Shown piece by piece: positions 1 through 5,822 of a stretch of DNA of 8,902 bases. The notes under the pieces were generated by a model that was not told the origin of the DNA, did no database searches, and saw nothing but the letters and a program-made list of their open reading frames with translations. The DNA lies in the NCBI GenBank assembly GCA_007132315.1, contig SLOW01000345.1, positions 1-8,902 on the forward strand, in the 5' to 3' direction. The stretch's first letter is position 1. The number at the start of each line of letters is the position of its first letter. A program made the position numbers and the translations under genes. This stretch comes from Opitutales bacterium (GTDB lineage: Bacteria > Verrucomicrobiota > Verrucomicrobiia > Opitutales > T3Sed10-336).

Positions 1-400
1 CCGTCTCGAGGGGACCGACAATTTTCTCGCCGATTCGAGCAATCGCTACCGGTTTTGCCTGGTCGTGGATCCGGTCGTTCGCGAAGAGGCCGCGATTTAC
101 AAGAAACTCGCTTACGACGTGATTTTCCGTTCGCCGCCATTGCAGCAAATCGAATTCAAGGGGGCGTTTATTCTCGAACGCCTCTTCGAGGGTCTGTTTA
201 CCCACTACGTAGCGGGTTCGCGCCGACGGATTGCTTTCCTGCCCGAGCCGGCGGCCTCCCTGATAGACCGGGCGCCCGGAGTTCGCGCGAAGTCGCGTCT
301 CCTGGCGGACTACCTCGCCTCGATGACCGACAGCGCCGCGATACGGACTTACAAGCGACTGTTCGATCCGGATTTCGGGTCGATCATGGAGATAATCTGA
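1..400 (+). CDS. dGTPase-like HD-domain triphosphohydrolase, C-terminal part only
   Basis: The reading frame is open from base 2, enters from outside the window, and stops with TGA at 398-400, so only the last 132 codons are present. The C-terminal signature of the deoxyguanosinetriphosphate triphosphohydrolase family is visible: an Arg-rich helix, then RLLADYLASMTD, then AIRTYKRLFDP. This resembles the family's conserved D-Y-(I/L)-A-x-M-T-D ... A-x-x-x-Y-x-x-L-F ending. Known members hydrolyse dGTP (or other dNTPs) to the deoxynucleoside and tripolyphosphate, and so help control the nucleotide pool. The catalytic HD metal-binding residues lie upstream of the window and cannot be checked, so activity is inferred from the tail alone. 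An internal ATG at 65 is not a plausible start because homologous-looking sequence continues before it. A related HD-domain hydrolase with another substrate remains possible. Confidence 0.8.
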   Translation, partial: RLEGTDNFLADSSNRYRFCLVVDPVVREEAAIYKKLAYDVIFRSPPLQQIEFKGAFILERLFEGLFTHYVAGSRRRIAFLPEPAASLIDRAPGVRAKSRLLADYLASMTDSAAIRTYKRLFDPDFGSIMEII

Positions 401-410
401 GCGCCGGCCT

Positions 411-428
411 CGAAACCGCCGGTTTTCG
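411..428 (+). terminator. weak hairpin after the dGTPase-like gene
   Basis: CGAAACC (411-417) can pair with GGTTTTCG (421-428), giving about seven base pairs with one bulged T and a 3-base loop. It begins ten bases after the stop codon of the upstream gene. No T tract follows, so it is not a standard intrinsic terminator. It may attenuate read-through, protect a 3' end, or mean nothing. Confidence 0.25.
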
Positions 429-466
429 GATTGAGGATTCGGTTGGAGCGACGCATAAGGTAATGC

Positions 467-910
467 ATGCCCAAAATAGACACGGATCAAGTGGCCATGA
501 TACTGAACCAGAACGAACTTCCCCAGCCGACGGTGGAGCGGATTATGAAGGATATCGCCCGGCAGGTGGAGGAGGAGCAGCGGGCCAAGGAGGAGGAAAA
601 GGCGCCGAAAAAGAAGCGGCAGTTTGTCATTCTGCTTTCGGATCCCGAATCGGAGCTGCCGAAGAAGGACCTGGTGGGCTGGGTCGTGCAGATTCCGGAG
701 GACGACAGTCCGTTGAGCGTGCAGGAGCGGATCCAGAAGGCGGCCTATGACTTCAACGCCAGTCCGCGCGGACGGAAGCTTCCGGTCTTGAGCATGGGCG
801 AGGCGATCGAGGCCGTCAGCGCCAAATTTTTCAAGGAGCAGGAAGTCGCGATCAAGACGAAGGTACCCGTTCTCGCACTGCGAACCGACAACAAACTGCC
901 TACCGAGTAG
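467..910 (+). CDS. conserved-looking hypothetical protein, 147 aa
   Basis: I do not recognise a named family. The protein has two parts. Residues 1-50 look like charged helices ending in a Glu/Lys-rich stretch (EEEQRAKEEEKAPKKK, 35-50). Residues 51-147 look like a compact alpha/beta domain: a strand at QFVILLSD (52-59), a second at LVGWVVQIPE (69-78), a helix over VQERIQKAAYDF (85-96), a helix over GEAIEAVSAKFF (111-122), and a last strand VPVLALRT (133-140). There is no signal peptide and no membrane segment, so it is probably cytoplasmic. The start at 467 has AAGG at 457-460, six bases upstream. A nearby ATG at 463 is in another frame. The gene sits 66 bases after the dGTPase-like gene and 37 bases before the pseudouridine synthase gene, on the same strand, so it may be co-transcribed with either. 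Strand and frame are supported by protein-like composition and a sensible domain layout. Function is unknown. Confidence 0.75.
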   Translation: MPKIDTDQVAMILNQNELPQPTVERIMKDIARQVEEEQRAKEEEKAPKKKRQFVILLSDPESELPKKDLVGWVVQIPEDDSPLSVQERIQKAAYDFNASPRGRKLPVLSMGEAIEAVSAKFFKEQEVAIKTKVPVLALRTDNKLPTE

Positions 911-915
911 GGGGT

Positions 916-939
916 TGATCCGTCCGATCGGACGGATCA
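916..939 (+). promoter_or_regulatory. perfect 24-bp palindrome between two genes
   Basis: TGATCCGTCCGA (916-927) is followed directly by its exact reverse complement (928-939). In RNA the pairing extends to 912-943 if two G-U pairs are allowed, giving about 14 pairs closed by a GAUC tetraloop (926-929). It starts six bases after the stop of the hypothetical gene and ends nine bases before the preferred ATG of the pseudouridine synthase gene. No T tract follows, so a standard intrinsic terminator is unlikely. It could be an operator for a dimeric regulator, or an mRNA structure that covers the weak GGAT upstream of that ATG. Function is inferred; the symmetry is seen. Confidence 0.55.
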
Positions 940-947
940 GCTCAATC

Positions 948-1886
948 ATGATGCAGACCGAGCACAGTTTCACCGTTCCTGACGGGATTCATCGGTCCCG
1001 GGCCGACAAAGTCCTCGCGGCCGGTTTCCCGGATCACAGTCGCACCGCCCTGCAGCGGGCGTTCGACGCCGGGCTGGTTTGCCGGGACGGCGCGCCCCTG
1101 TCCCGGCGGGACGCGGTTTCGGCGGGGGAGGTCCTGGAGTTCACCCTGCCGGACGTCAAGCCGCCTCCGCTGAGCGCGGTTTCGTTGCCGCTGGACATCG
1201 TTTATGAGGACGAGGCGTTTGTCGCCGTCAACAAGACCAGCGGGCAGGTGGTGCATCCCGGCGCCGGCACGGGCGAGGACACGTTGGTGCACGCGTTGCT
1301 GGCACACTGTGCCGGCGGCCTGAGCGGGATCGGCGGCGTGGAACGCCCGGGAATCGTTCACCGGCTTGACCGGGAGACATCCGGCCTGATTCTGGCGGCC
1401 AAAACGGACCGCGCTCACCGGGAACTGGCGCGGCAGTTCGGAGCGCGGGAGGTGGCCAAAGAGTACCTCGCCCTGGTTTCGGGAGTGCCGGCGTTGCTGT
1501 CGGGCACGATTCGGGATGCGATCGGGCGCCACCCGGTTCACCGGCACAAGATGGCTGTCGTCTCCGCCGAGCGGGGACGCGCCGCCCATACCGAGTGGGA
1601 GCGAATTGAAGTCCTGGGAACCGCCGCCAGCCTGTTGCGTTGCCGGATCCTAACCGGACGCACGCACCAGATCCGGGCTCATTTGAGTTCCCGTCGGCAC
1701 CCGATCCTGGGGGACCGGGTTTACGGATACCGGAAGCTGGAGGGAATCGTCTCCCCGCCGCGGGTGATGCTGCACGCCGAAAAACTGACCTTCCGGCATC
1801 CGGTCACGGGAGAGACGATGCGGCTTGCGGCACCGCTTCCCGAGGATTTTCGAGCCATACTCGCCGCGTTGCGGCGGCCGGCGTAA
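948..1886 (+). CDS. rluD: RluD-family 23S rRNA pseudouridine synthase
   Basis: This enzyme isomerises uridine to pseudouridine in RNA. RluD itself acts on helix 69 of 23S rRNA. Counting from ATG 948, an S4 RNA-binding domain spans about residues 15-66, and the catalytic domain about 82-310. The catalytic motif GIVHRLDRETSGLIL contains the nucleophilic Asp at residue 141, and the second signature GRTHQIRAHLS is at about 237-247. The motif usually written NKPxGxxVHP reads NKTSGQVVHP here. The length (312 aa) is typical. The frame stays open back to a TTG at 915, but that start lies inside the 24-bp palindrome region and has a G-run directly against it with no spacing. ATG 948, or the next codon ATG 951, is therefore preferred, although its own ribosome site is weak. 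RluC or RluA-type specificity cannot be excluded from sequence alone, so the exact target uridines are inferred. Confidence 0.9.
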   Translation: MMQTEHSFTVPDGIHRSRADKVLAAGFPDHSRTALQRAFDAGLVCRDGAPLSRRDAVSAGEVLEFTLPDVKPPPLSAVSLPLDIVYEDEAFVAVNKTSGQVVHPGAGTGEDTLVHALLAHCAGGLSGIGGVERPGIVHRLDRETSGLILAAKTDRAHRELARQFGAREVAKEYLALVSGVPALLSGTIRDAIGRHPVHRHKMAVVSAERGRAAHTEWERIEVLGTAASLLRCRILTGRTHQIRAHLSSRRHPILGDRVYGYRKLEGIVSPPRVMLHAEKLTFRHPVTGETMRLAAPLPEDFRAILAALRRPA

Positions 1887-1906
1887 CCGCGGGGGCGGCC
1901 CCGCGG
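1887..1906. terminator. GC hairpin between convergent genes
   Basis: CCGCGGGG (1887-1894) pairs with CCCCGCGG (1899-1906) around a 4-base loop: eight G/C pairs. It exactly fills the 22-base gap between the stop of the pseudouridine synthase gene (1886) and the stop of the convergent phasin-like gene (1909-1911). Being symmetric, it would form in transcripts from both sides. There is no T tract on either side, so it may depend on Rho or act as a 3'-end stabiliser. Confidence 0.5.
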
Positions 1907-1908
1907 AC

Positions 1909-2229
1909 CTACTCCTCGTTTACTTTCTTGGCGAGGTTACCCAGTTTCACTTCGAGGGACTTGACCCGGCTTTCGAGCTTCTGGAGCTCCTCTTCGCTGA
2001 CCGGTTTTTCCCGCTGCCACCAATCGCGAATGGCGCTGTTGACTTCCTGGGTGGTGGACTCGAATTCGCGGCGGCTTTCTTCCACGATCTTGTCCGCCAT
2101 CTTTTCCGCTTCCTGACGGGTGAGTTTTCCCTGTTCGACCAGTTCATGCAGCATCTTTTGCACGTGTTCCTTGGTGGTCACGGTGGCGCCGATTCCGGCG
2201 TAAAGGGTCTTCTTGATAATATCGAGCAT
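1909..2229 (-). CDS. phasin-like small coiled-coil protein
   Basis: This 106-residue protein resembles the 'polyhydroxyalkanoate synthesis regulator phasin' group of small proteins. A hydrophobic/amphipathic start (MLDIIKKTLYAGIGATVTTKE) is followed by a helix with the family-like pattern HELVEQGKLTRQEAEKMADKIVEE (about 28-51), a linker, and a C-terminal coiled coil. The coiled coil has perfect 3-4 spacing of apolar residues L82, L85, V89, L92, L96, L99 and V103. Members are thought to coat or organise storage granules or membranes, but many occur in organisms without granules, so the role is open. No polyhydroxyalkanoate synthase gene is visible in the window. The start is secure: AAGGAGG lies at 2236-2242, six bases upstream of ATG, the best ribosome site in the window. 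The gene is monocistronic, with its own promoter upstream and a hairpin directly after its stop. Whether it binds granules is inference. Confidence 0.75.
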   Translation of the reverse strand: MLDIIKKTLYAGIGATVTTKEHVQKMLHELVEQGKLTRQEAEKMADKIVEESRREFESTTQEVNSAIRDWWQREKPVSEEELQKLESRVKSLEVKLGNLAKKVNEE

Positions 2230-2267
2230 AATGGGCCTCCTTGGGAACGGTGTTTTATCCCGATCCC

Positions 2268-2296
2268 ATTGTCCGCGAAAAAAGCTTCATTTTCAA
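2268..2296 (-). promoter_or_regulatory. sigma70-type promoter of the phasin-like gene
   Basis: On the minus strand a -35 box TTGAAA (2291-2296, five of six consensus bases) is followed by a 17-base spacer and a -10 box GACAAT (2268-2273, four of six). Transcription would begin near 2261 and give a leader of about 30 bases that includes the AAGGAGG ribosome site. This is the best-formed promoter in the window. The spacer contains a run of six T. Confidence 0.6.
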
Positions 2297-2307
2297 GCAA
2301 TTGCTTG
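2294..2307. promoter_or_regulatory. 14-bp palindrome overlapping the -35 box
   Basis: CAAGCAATTGCTTG is a perfect palindrome. Its left three bases are part of the -35 box of the phasin-like gene, and the rest extends upstream of the promoter. This placement suits a repressor or activator dimer. It could also form a small RNA hairpin at the end of the kinase transcript. No regulator is identified. Confidence 0.4.
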
Positions 2308-2310
2308 CAC

Positions 2311-2330
2311 GGGCGGAAAGTTTCCGCGCC
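2311..2330 (-). terminator. hairpin after the kinase gene pair
   Basis: On the minus strand, two bases after the stop codon of the downstream kinase gene (2333-2335), GCGGAAA and TTTCCGC are complementary (2321-2327 and 2313-2319) with only one base between them. The real stem is therefore about five pairs plus a few outer G/C pairs across a bulge. No T tract follows directly. It is a plausible weak terminator or 3'-end structure for the two-kinase transcript. Confidence 0.3.
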
Positions 2331-2332
2331 GG

Positions 2333-3646
2333 TCAGGTGTCGCGGGCGCTCCGGGGATCCTCTTCCTCCGGCAGGTAGATCGTAAAGGTGGTGCCTTCGT
2401 CCAGGCGGGTTCGGAGGTGGATGGCCCCGCCGTTGCGTTTGACCAGGCGGGAGACGATCGCCAGGCCAAGCCCGGTGCCCTGGTCCTCCTTCTTGGTTGT
2501 GAAATAGGGCTCGAAAACGTCATTGATGATGTCGGGGGGGATTCCTTTGCCCTGGTCGGTGATGACGATCCCGACATAGGGCCGGTTCGGTTCGAGGACG
2601 TCGGCGTTGATCACGCGCTCCTCCGGGCCGTCCGAAAAGTGGTCGGCCTCGGGAAGCCGTTCGTATTTGCAGGCGTGGACATCAACTTCCTGGACGATCG
2701 GCGAGCTTTGGAGGGAGTTGGTCACCAAATTGAGGAGAATCTGCATCAGCTCGGTGCTGTGGATGAAGACCAACACGTCTTGGTCGAGGGGGGTGACTCG
2801 GACAACCGCTTTCTTGACCGCCGGATGCACTTTGATCAGTTCCTCGAGGTCTCCCAGGATCTGATTGACGGAAATGAGCTGACCCTCGGGCTTTTCGCGC
2901 CGGAGCATCTGCAGGTGGCGGTTGGAGATGGCGCAGCACACGTTGACCTGCTGGGCGACCGTGTTCATGTTTTCCCGGAATTCCTCCAACTCGTTCCCGG
3001 CCATGTTGGAAATCTCGGTCAACCGGTGCATCAGGATATCCACGTAACCGCGGATGATGGTGAGGGGGTTGTTGATGTCGTGCAGCACGCCGGCGTACAC
3101 TTGGGTGGAAGTGCGCGCCATTTCCTCGCGCATCATCACGTTTTCCAGGTCGGTCTGCAGGGTGTCCAGTTTGCGCACGGAGTCACGCACGCTGAGAGCG
3201 ATGCGCCGGTGTTCCATGGCGTTTTCGACGGCTGTACGCATAGCCCTGACATTGAAAGGCTTGCCAATATAATCCCGGGCTCCGAGGCGCAGGGCCTGGC
3301 GTGCGGTCTCCAGCGTCTCGTAGGCGGTGAGCATGATGACTTCGATGTTCCGGTCGATTGTCTTTAGTCCGCGGAGCACCTCGACGCCCGACATGCCCGC
3401 CATGCGAATGTCGAGGATGGCGGCGTTGACGGTTGTTTTGCGGGCGATTTCGAGAGCTTCCTCCCCGGACTTGGCGATGATGACGTCGTAGCGTTCCTCG
3501 AAGACGATCTTGAGGGATTCCCGGGGCCCCTCCTCGTCATCGACGATCAACAGGGTCTCTCCTTCGTTGTCGCTCATAGTGGGTCGGCGTTGGTTGGTCG
3601 GGTTCTTGGCGGGAGTCTGACGGCTGGTTGTCGTGAATCCGGTCAT
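2333..3646 (-). CDS. response-regulator receiver / histidine kinase hybrid (REC-HisKA-HATPase)
   Basis: This is a soluble signalling protein of 437 aa. Residues 30-145 form a receiver domain: the acidic pair is in IVDDEEG (D36, D37), the phosphoacceptor is D79 in AAILDIRMAGMSG, with T107 and K129. A coiled linker follows, then a histidine kinase core with phosphorylated H189 in HDINNPLTIIRGYVDIL, N306 and N310 in the N box, DQGKGIP at D364, the F box FEPYFTTK, and GTGLGLAIV at 390-398. All key residues for both phosphorylation and ATP binding are present. There is no membrane segment, no sensory domain and no DNA-binding output. The ATG at 3646 overlaps the stop of the upstream kinase gene (ATGA, 3643-3646), which implies translational coupling. 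A second possible start at 3577 (MSDNEGE) sits just before the receiver and would remove 23 polar residues. Neither start has a clear ribosome site. Input probably comes as phosphate from a partner kinase, the obvious candidate being the gene directly upstream. That pairing is inference. Confidence 0.92.
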   Translation of the reverse strand: MTGFTTTSRQTPAKNPTNQRRPTMSDNEGETLLIVDDEEGPRESLKIVFEERYDVIIAKSGEEALEIARKTTVNAAILDIRMAGMSGVEVLRGLKTIDRNIEVIMLTAYETLETARQALRLGARDYIGKPFNVRAMRTAVENAMEHRRIALSVRDSVRKLDTLQTDLENVMMREEMARTSTQVYAGVLHDINNPLTIIRGYVDILMHRLTEISNMAGNELEEFRENMNTVAQQVNVCCAISNRHLQMLRREKPEGQLISVNQILGDLEELIKVHPAVKKAVVRVTPLDQDVLVFIHSTELMQILLNLVTNSLQSSPIVQEVDVHACKYERLPEADHFSDGPEERVINADVLEPNRPYVGIVITDQGKGIPPDIINDVFEPYFTTKKEDQGTGLGLAIVSRLVKRNGGAIHLRTRLDEGTTFTIYLPEEEDPRSARDT

Positions 3647-5652
3647 AACAAGGGAATGATGGTGCGCACACCGTTGGCACGTTGGTGATTGCGGATAATC
3701 TCCAACGAACCGCCGTGGGCGCGCAGGATCTTTTCGGCGACGGTCAAGCCGAGACCGATACCGACGTTGCGGGTGGTGAAGAACGGCTTCAGGGCTTCTT
3801 CGGCGGCTTCTTCGGAGAACCCCTGGCCGTCGTCGGTGAAATCGACCAGCGCGAACTGGGCGTGGTCGTTCTCGCGCCGGAACTGGCTGGAGATGGTGAT
3901 ATTGACTTCGTCGTTCTCGCTTTGCAGGCCGTTGAGAAGGATCTCCATGTACGCGTATTTAAGCGCCGAGAGGTCGCCGCGGACTTCACAATCCTGGAAC
4001 CCGCTGTTCCAGCGCAGGCTGCCGCATTTTCCCGAGAACGAACGGGCTTCCTCGAACGCCTTGGTGATGAGATTTTTCAGCGAGGTCGATTCGTTGGTTC
4101 CGTTGCGGCTGCGCGACAGCAGGAGCATCTGGTCGGCGAAGCGCGAAATGCGCGAAATCTGCCGACCCATGGTGCGCTCCAGCGAATCGCGAAAACCTTC
4201 TTTCGAAAAATCGCTGTCGAGCAATTGGTGGTGTGTGCTGAGCGGGACCAGGGCGTTGCGGATCTCGTGGGCGAAACGTTCGGCGATGAGGGAAATGGTC
4301 TGGGCGTTTTGCGCTTCCAGCTCGATCTTCTTGGCGTTTTCTATCTGGGTGAAGTCCTCCACCAGCAGCATGACCGCCGTTCCGGACCCGAGCCGGCGCA
4401 TTTGCAAGGGAAAGATGGAGATCCGATAGATCCGCTCGTCGTTCGGAAAATCGTCGAACATGAACGGCTCCAACGCCTCCCCTTTCTGCGCCACCTCGTA
4501 AAGCCGGCTGGCGATCCTGGTGGGCAGGTCCGAGAACTCGATCTTCCCGCCGGAACCCTTTTGCAGAAAATCGAGCAGAGCCGGATTGGCGTGCAGGACC
4601 TGCAGGTCGGGCGAGACGACCAGGCAGCCGCTCTTGAATTGTGCGATGACATCGGAAATCAGGGCGTGGTTGCTGCTCAGCTCCTCGTGCAGCCAGTTGT
4701 TGCGGACCGCCAGGCCGAGTTCCTCCATGAGATGGAACAGGAGCTGCAGCTCTTCGTCCGTGAACTGCGCGCCGGTCAGCCTGCCGCCCAGCAGCGCAAT
4801 GCCGAGGCAGCGTTCGCGGTCCACGATGGGGATGGCGACCTGGCAGCCCAGCAGTTCGAATTCCCTCCGAATCTCGTGATCTTCGGGAAACAGCAGATTG
4901 TTTTCGTATTCGGCTTTCAGGATTTGCCCGCTGCGTGAAACGGTCCCGCCAATGCCGCTGGCCAGGTTGAGTTGAAAATACTGGAAAATGTCGGCTTCGA
5001 TTCCGATCGAACAGATGCAATCCAGATGGGTGTCTTCATCCATCGAGCTGATTCCCGGAAAGGACGCGCCCGGCTGTCGCAGCAGGATCGCCGCGCGATT
5101 CACGCTGATGACCTCCCTGAGCTTCAGGGTGAACTGGTGGACGAACGACTTCAGATCGAGCGAATAGGAGAGAATCCGGGAGAAATCACGCATGATCTCC
5201 AGAGCCGAAGCCGACAGCGAATCCGCGCGGGTGGGGGCCATTCCGGGTGAAGGGGACGGGGACTGGGGCGGTACCCGCGACGGGCTCGGATTGGATTGCG
5301 CCAAGTGCTTGTCGAGCATGCGCTTCAGGAGCGGGCCGCGGAGCGGCTTGTGGAAAATGAAATCGGCGTCCTTCACGTAGGCCTGCTCCTCCCAATGGGC
5401 GTCGGCTGTTTCGGAGCATATGAACACGGGAATGGAGGGCGCTTCCTCGCGCACCGCCTCCAGCGACCGGATACCGGAGACGTTGCTCAAATCCGCATCC
5501 AGAATGCAGATGTGGGCGAGGCCCGATTTGAGCAAGGAGACCGCTTTACCCAACTCCGCGCAACCGTGCACCTTATAGGCTTTCTCGGGCAACAAGACAC
5601 GCACGGATTCGGTGAAACCCTGATTCTCCGTTATGACAAGAAGATAGAACAT
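3643..5652 (-). CDS. receiver-like / GAF / PAS sensor histidine kinase
   Basis: This 669-residue soluble sensor kinase is the first gene of the kinase pair. Residues 1-118 form a receiver-like domain that keeps D52 (ILDADLSNVSG), S80 and K102. The usual acidic pair reads T8-E9 (LLVITEN), so metal binding may be impaired. A Pro/Ser-rich linker spans about 119-140. A GAF domain follows (about 165-320, including LASGIGGTVSRSG and GCQVAIPI), then a PAS-like domain (about 328-436). The kinase core has H462 in FAHEIRNALVPLSTHHQLL, N574 in EILLNGLQSE, DDGQGF at D608, the F box KPFFTTR, and GIGLGLTVAEK at 631-641. GAF and PAS suggest an intracellular small-molecule, redox or light signal, with no ligand identifiable. 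The start at 5652 places methionine right at the first receiver strand, which supports it, though no ribosome site is evident. It is transcribed divergently from gltB and is translationally coupled to the next kinase gene. Confidence 0.92.
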   Translation of the reverse strand: MFYLLVITENQGFTESVRVLLPEKAYKVHGCAELGKAVSLLKSGLAHICILDADLSNVSGIRSLEAVREEAPSIPVFICSETADAHWEEQAYVKDADFIFHKPLRGPLLKRMLDKHLAQSNPSPSRVPPQSPSPSPGMAPTRADSLSASALEIMRDFSRILSYSLDLKSFVHQFTLKLREVISVNRAAILLRQPGASFPGISSMDEDTHLDCICSIGIEADIFQYFQLNLASGIGGTVSRSGQILKAEYENNLLFPEDHEIRREFELLGCQVAIPIVDRERCLGIALLGGRLTGAQFTDEELQLLFHLMEELGLAVRNNWLHEELSSNHALISDVIAQFKSGCLVVSPDLQVLHANPALLDFLQKGSGGKIEFSDLPTRIASRLYEVAQKGEALEPFMFDDFPNDERIYRISIFPLQMRRLGSGTAVMLLVEDFTQIENAKKIELEAQNAQTISLIAERFAHEIRNALVPLSTHHQLLDSDFSKEGFRDSLERTMGRQISRISRFADQMLLLSRSRNGTNESTSLKNLITKAFEEARSFSGKCGSLRWNSGFQDCEVRGDLSALKYAYMEILLNGLQSENDEVNITISSQFRRENDHAQFALVDFTDDGQGFSEEAAEEALKPFFTTRNVGIGLGLTVAEKILRAHGGSLEIIRNHQRANGVRTIIPLL

Positions 5653-5695
5653 TTCGGACAGCTAGAAAACGCCAGTGTGTTACTAATGGATTTCC

Positions 5696-5714
5696 CGGGG
5701 GGATGCAACCCCCG
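5696..5714. repeat. short GC inverted repeat upstream of the kinase operon
   Basis: CGGGGG (5696-5701) pairs with CCCCCG (5709-5714) around a 7-base loop that holds one ATGCAA motif. An outer GGAT/ATCC pair (5688-5691 and 5715-5718) could extend it across a bulge. It lies about 40 bases before the kinase start codon, within the presumed leader or promoter. Confidence 0.35.
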
Positions 5715-5765
5715 ATCCACTTAATTCATACAACGGTGGAACGGGGTCGAAGTTTAGTCCGGACC

Positions 5766-5796
5766 GCAGGGCGAAAAAAACAGTTGCATGCCCTGC
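5766..5796. repeat. 7-bp inverted repeat upstream of gltB
   Basis: GCAGGGC (5766-5772) is complementary to GCCCTGC (5790-5796) across a 17-base, A-rich spacer (5773-5789). It ends 26 bases before the gltB start. The loop contains the reversed ATGCAA motif. It could be a regulator-binding site, or a leader hairpin if transcription begins upstream of it. Confidence 0.35.
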
Positions 5797-5822
5797 CGTC
5801 GGTTTTATGCAATCTAATCCTT

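Larger units (their letters stand above)
5653..5822. promoter_or_regulatory. divergent control region between the kinase operon and gltB
   Basis: These 170 bases must carry promoters for both directions. ATGCAA occurs at 5703-5708 and 5807-5812 on the + strand and at 5784-5789 on the - strand. Candidate but weak promoters exist. For gltB, TTGCAT (5784-5789) is followed 16 bases later by TATGCA (5806-5811). For the kinases, on the minus strand, TTGCAT (5703-5708) is followed 17 bases later by TAGTAA. Each box matches consensus at only three of six positions. If the gltB promoter were real, its start site would lie only a few bases before the ATG. No ribosome site precedes either start codon. 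Confidence 0.4.

Noticed and set aside
55..750. Plus-strand open frame in another phase crossing the dGTPase-like and hypothetical genes
   Set aside because: It runs out of phase through two better-supported genes and encodes a Gly/Arg-rich, unstructured product.
942..1589. Minus-strand open frame opposite the pseudouridine synthase gene
   Set aside because: The plus strand carries the full RluD-family catalytic motif. The antisense product is Arg/Gln/Pro-rich and low in structure.
2278..2307. Palindrome followed by a T-run on the minus strand, considered as an intrinsic terminator of the kinase operon
   Set aside because: The T run begins about ten bases after the palindrome rather than directly after the stem, and both elements are better explained as parts of the phasin-like gene's promoter region.
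3674..3694. TGGCAC followed by TTGC, resembling a sigma54 promoter
   Set aside because: The spacing is wrong (eight instead of five bases between the blocks) and it lies inside the coding region of the kinase gene.
2213..4938. Long plus-strand open frames (2213-3367 and 3682-4938) opposite the two kinase genes
   Set aside because: They lie antisense to genes with complete receiver and kinase motifs, have no recognisable domains, and arise from codon bias in GC-rich coding DNA.
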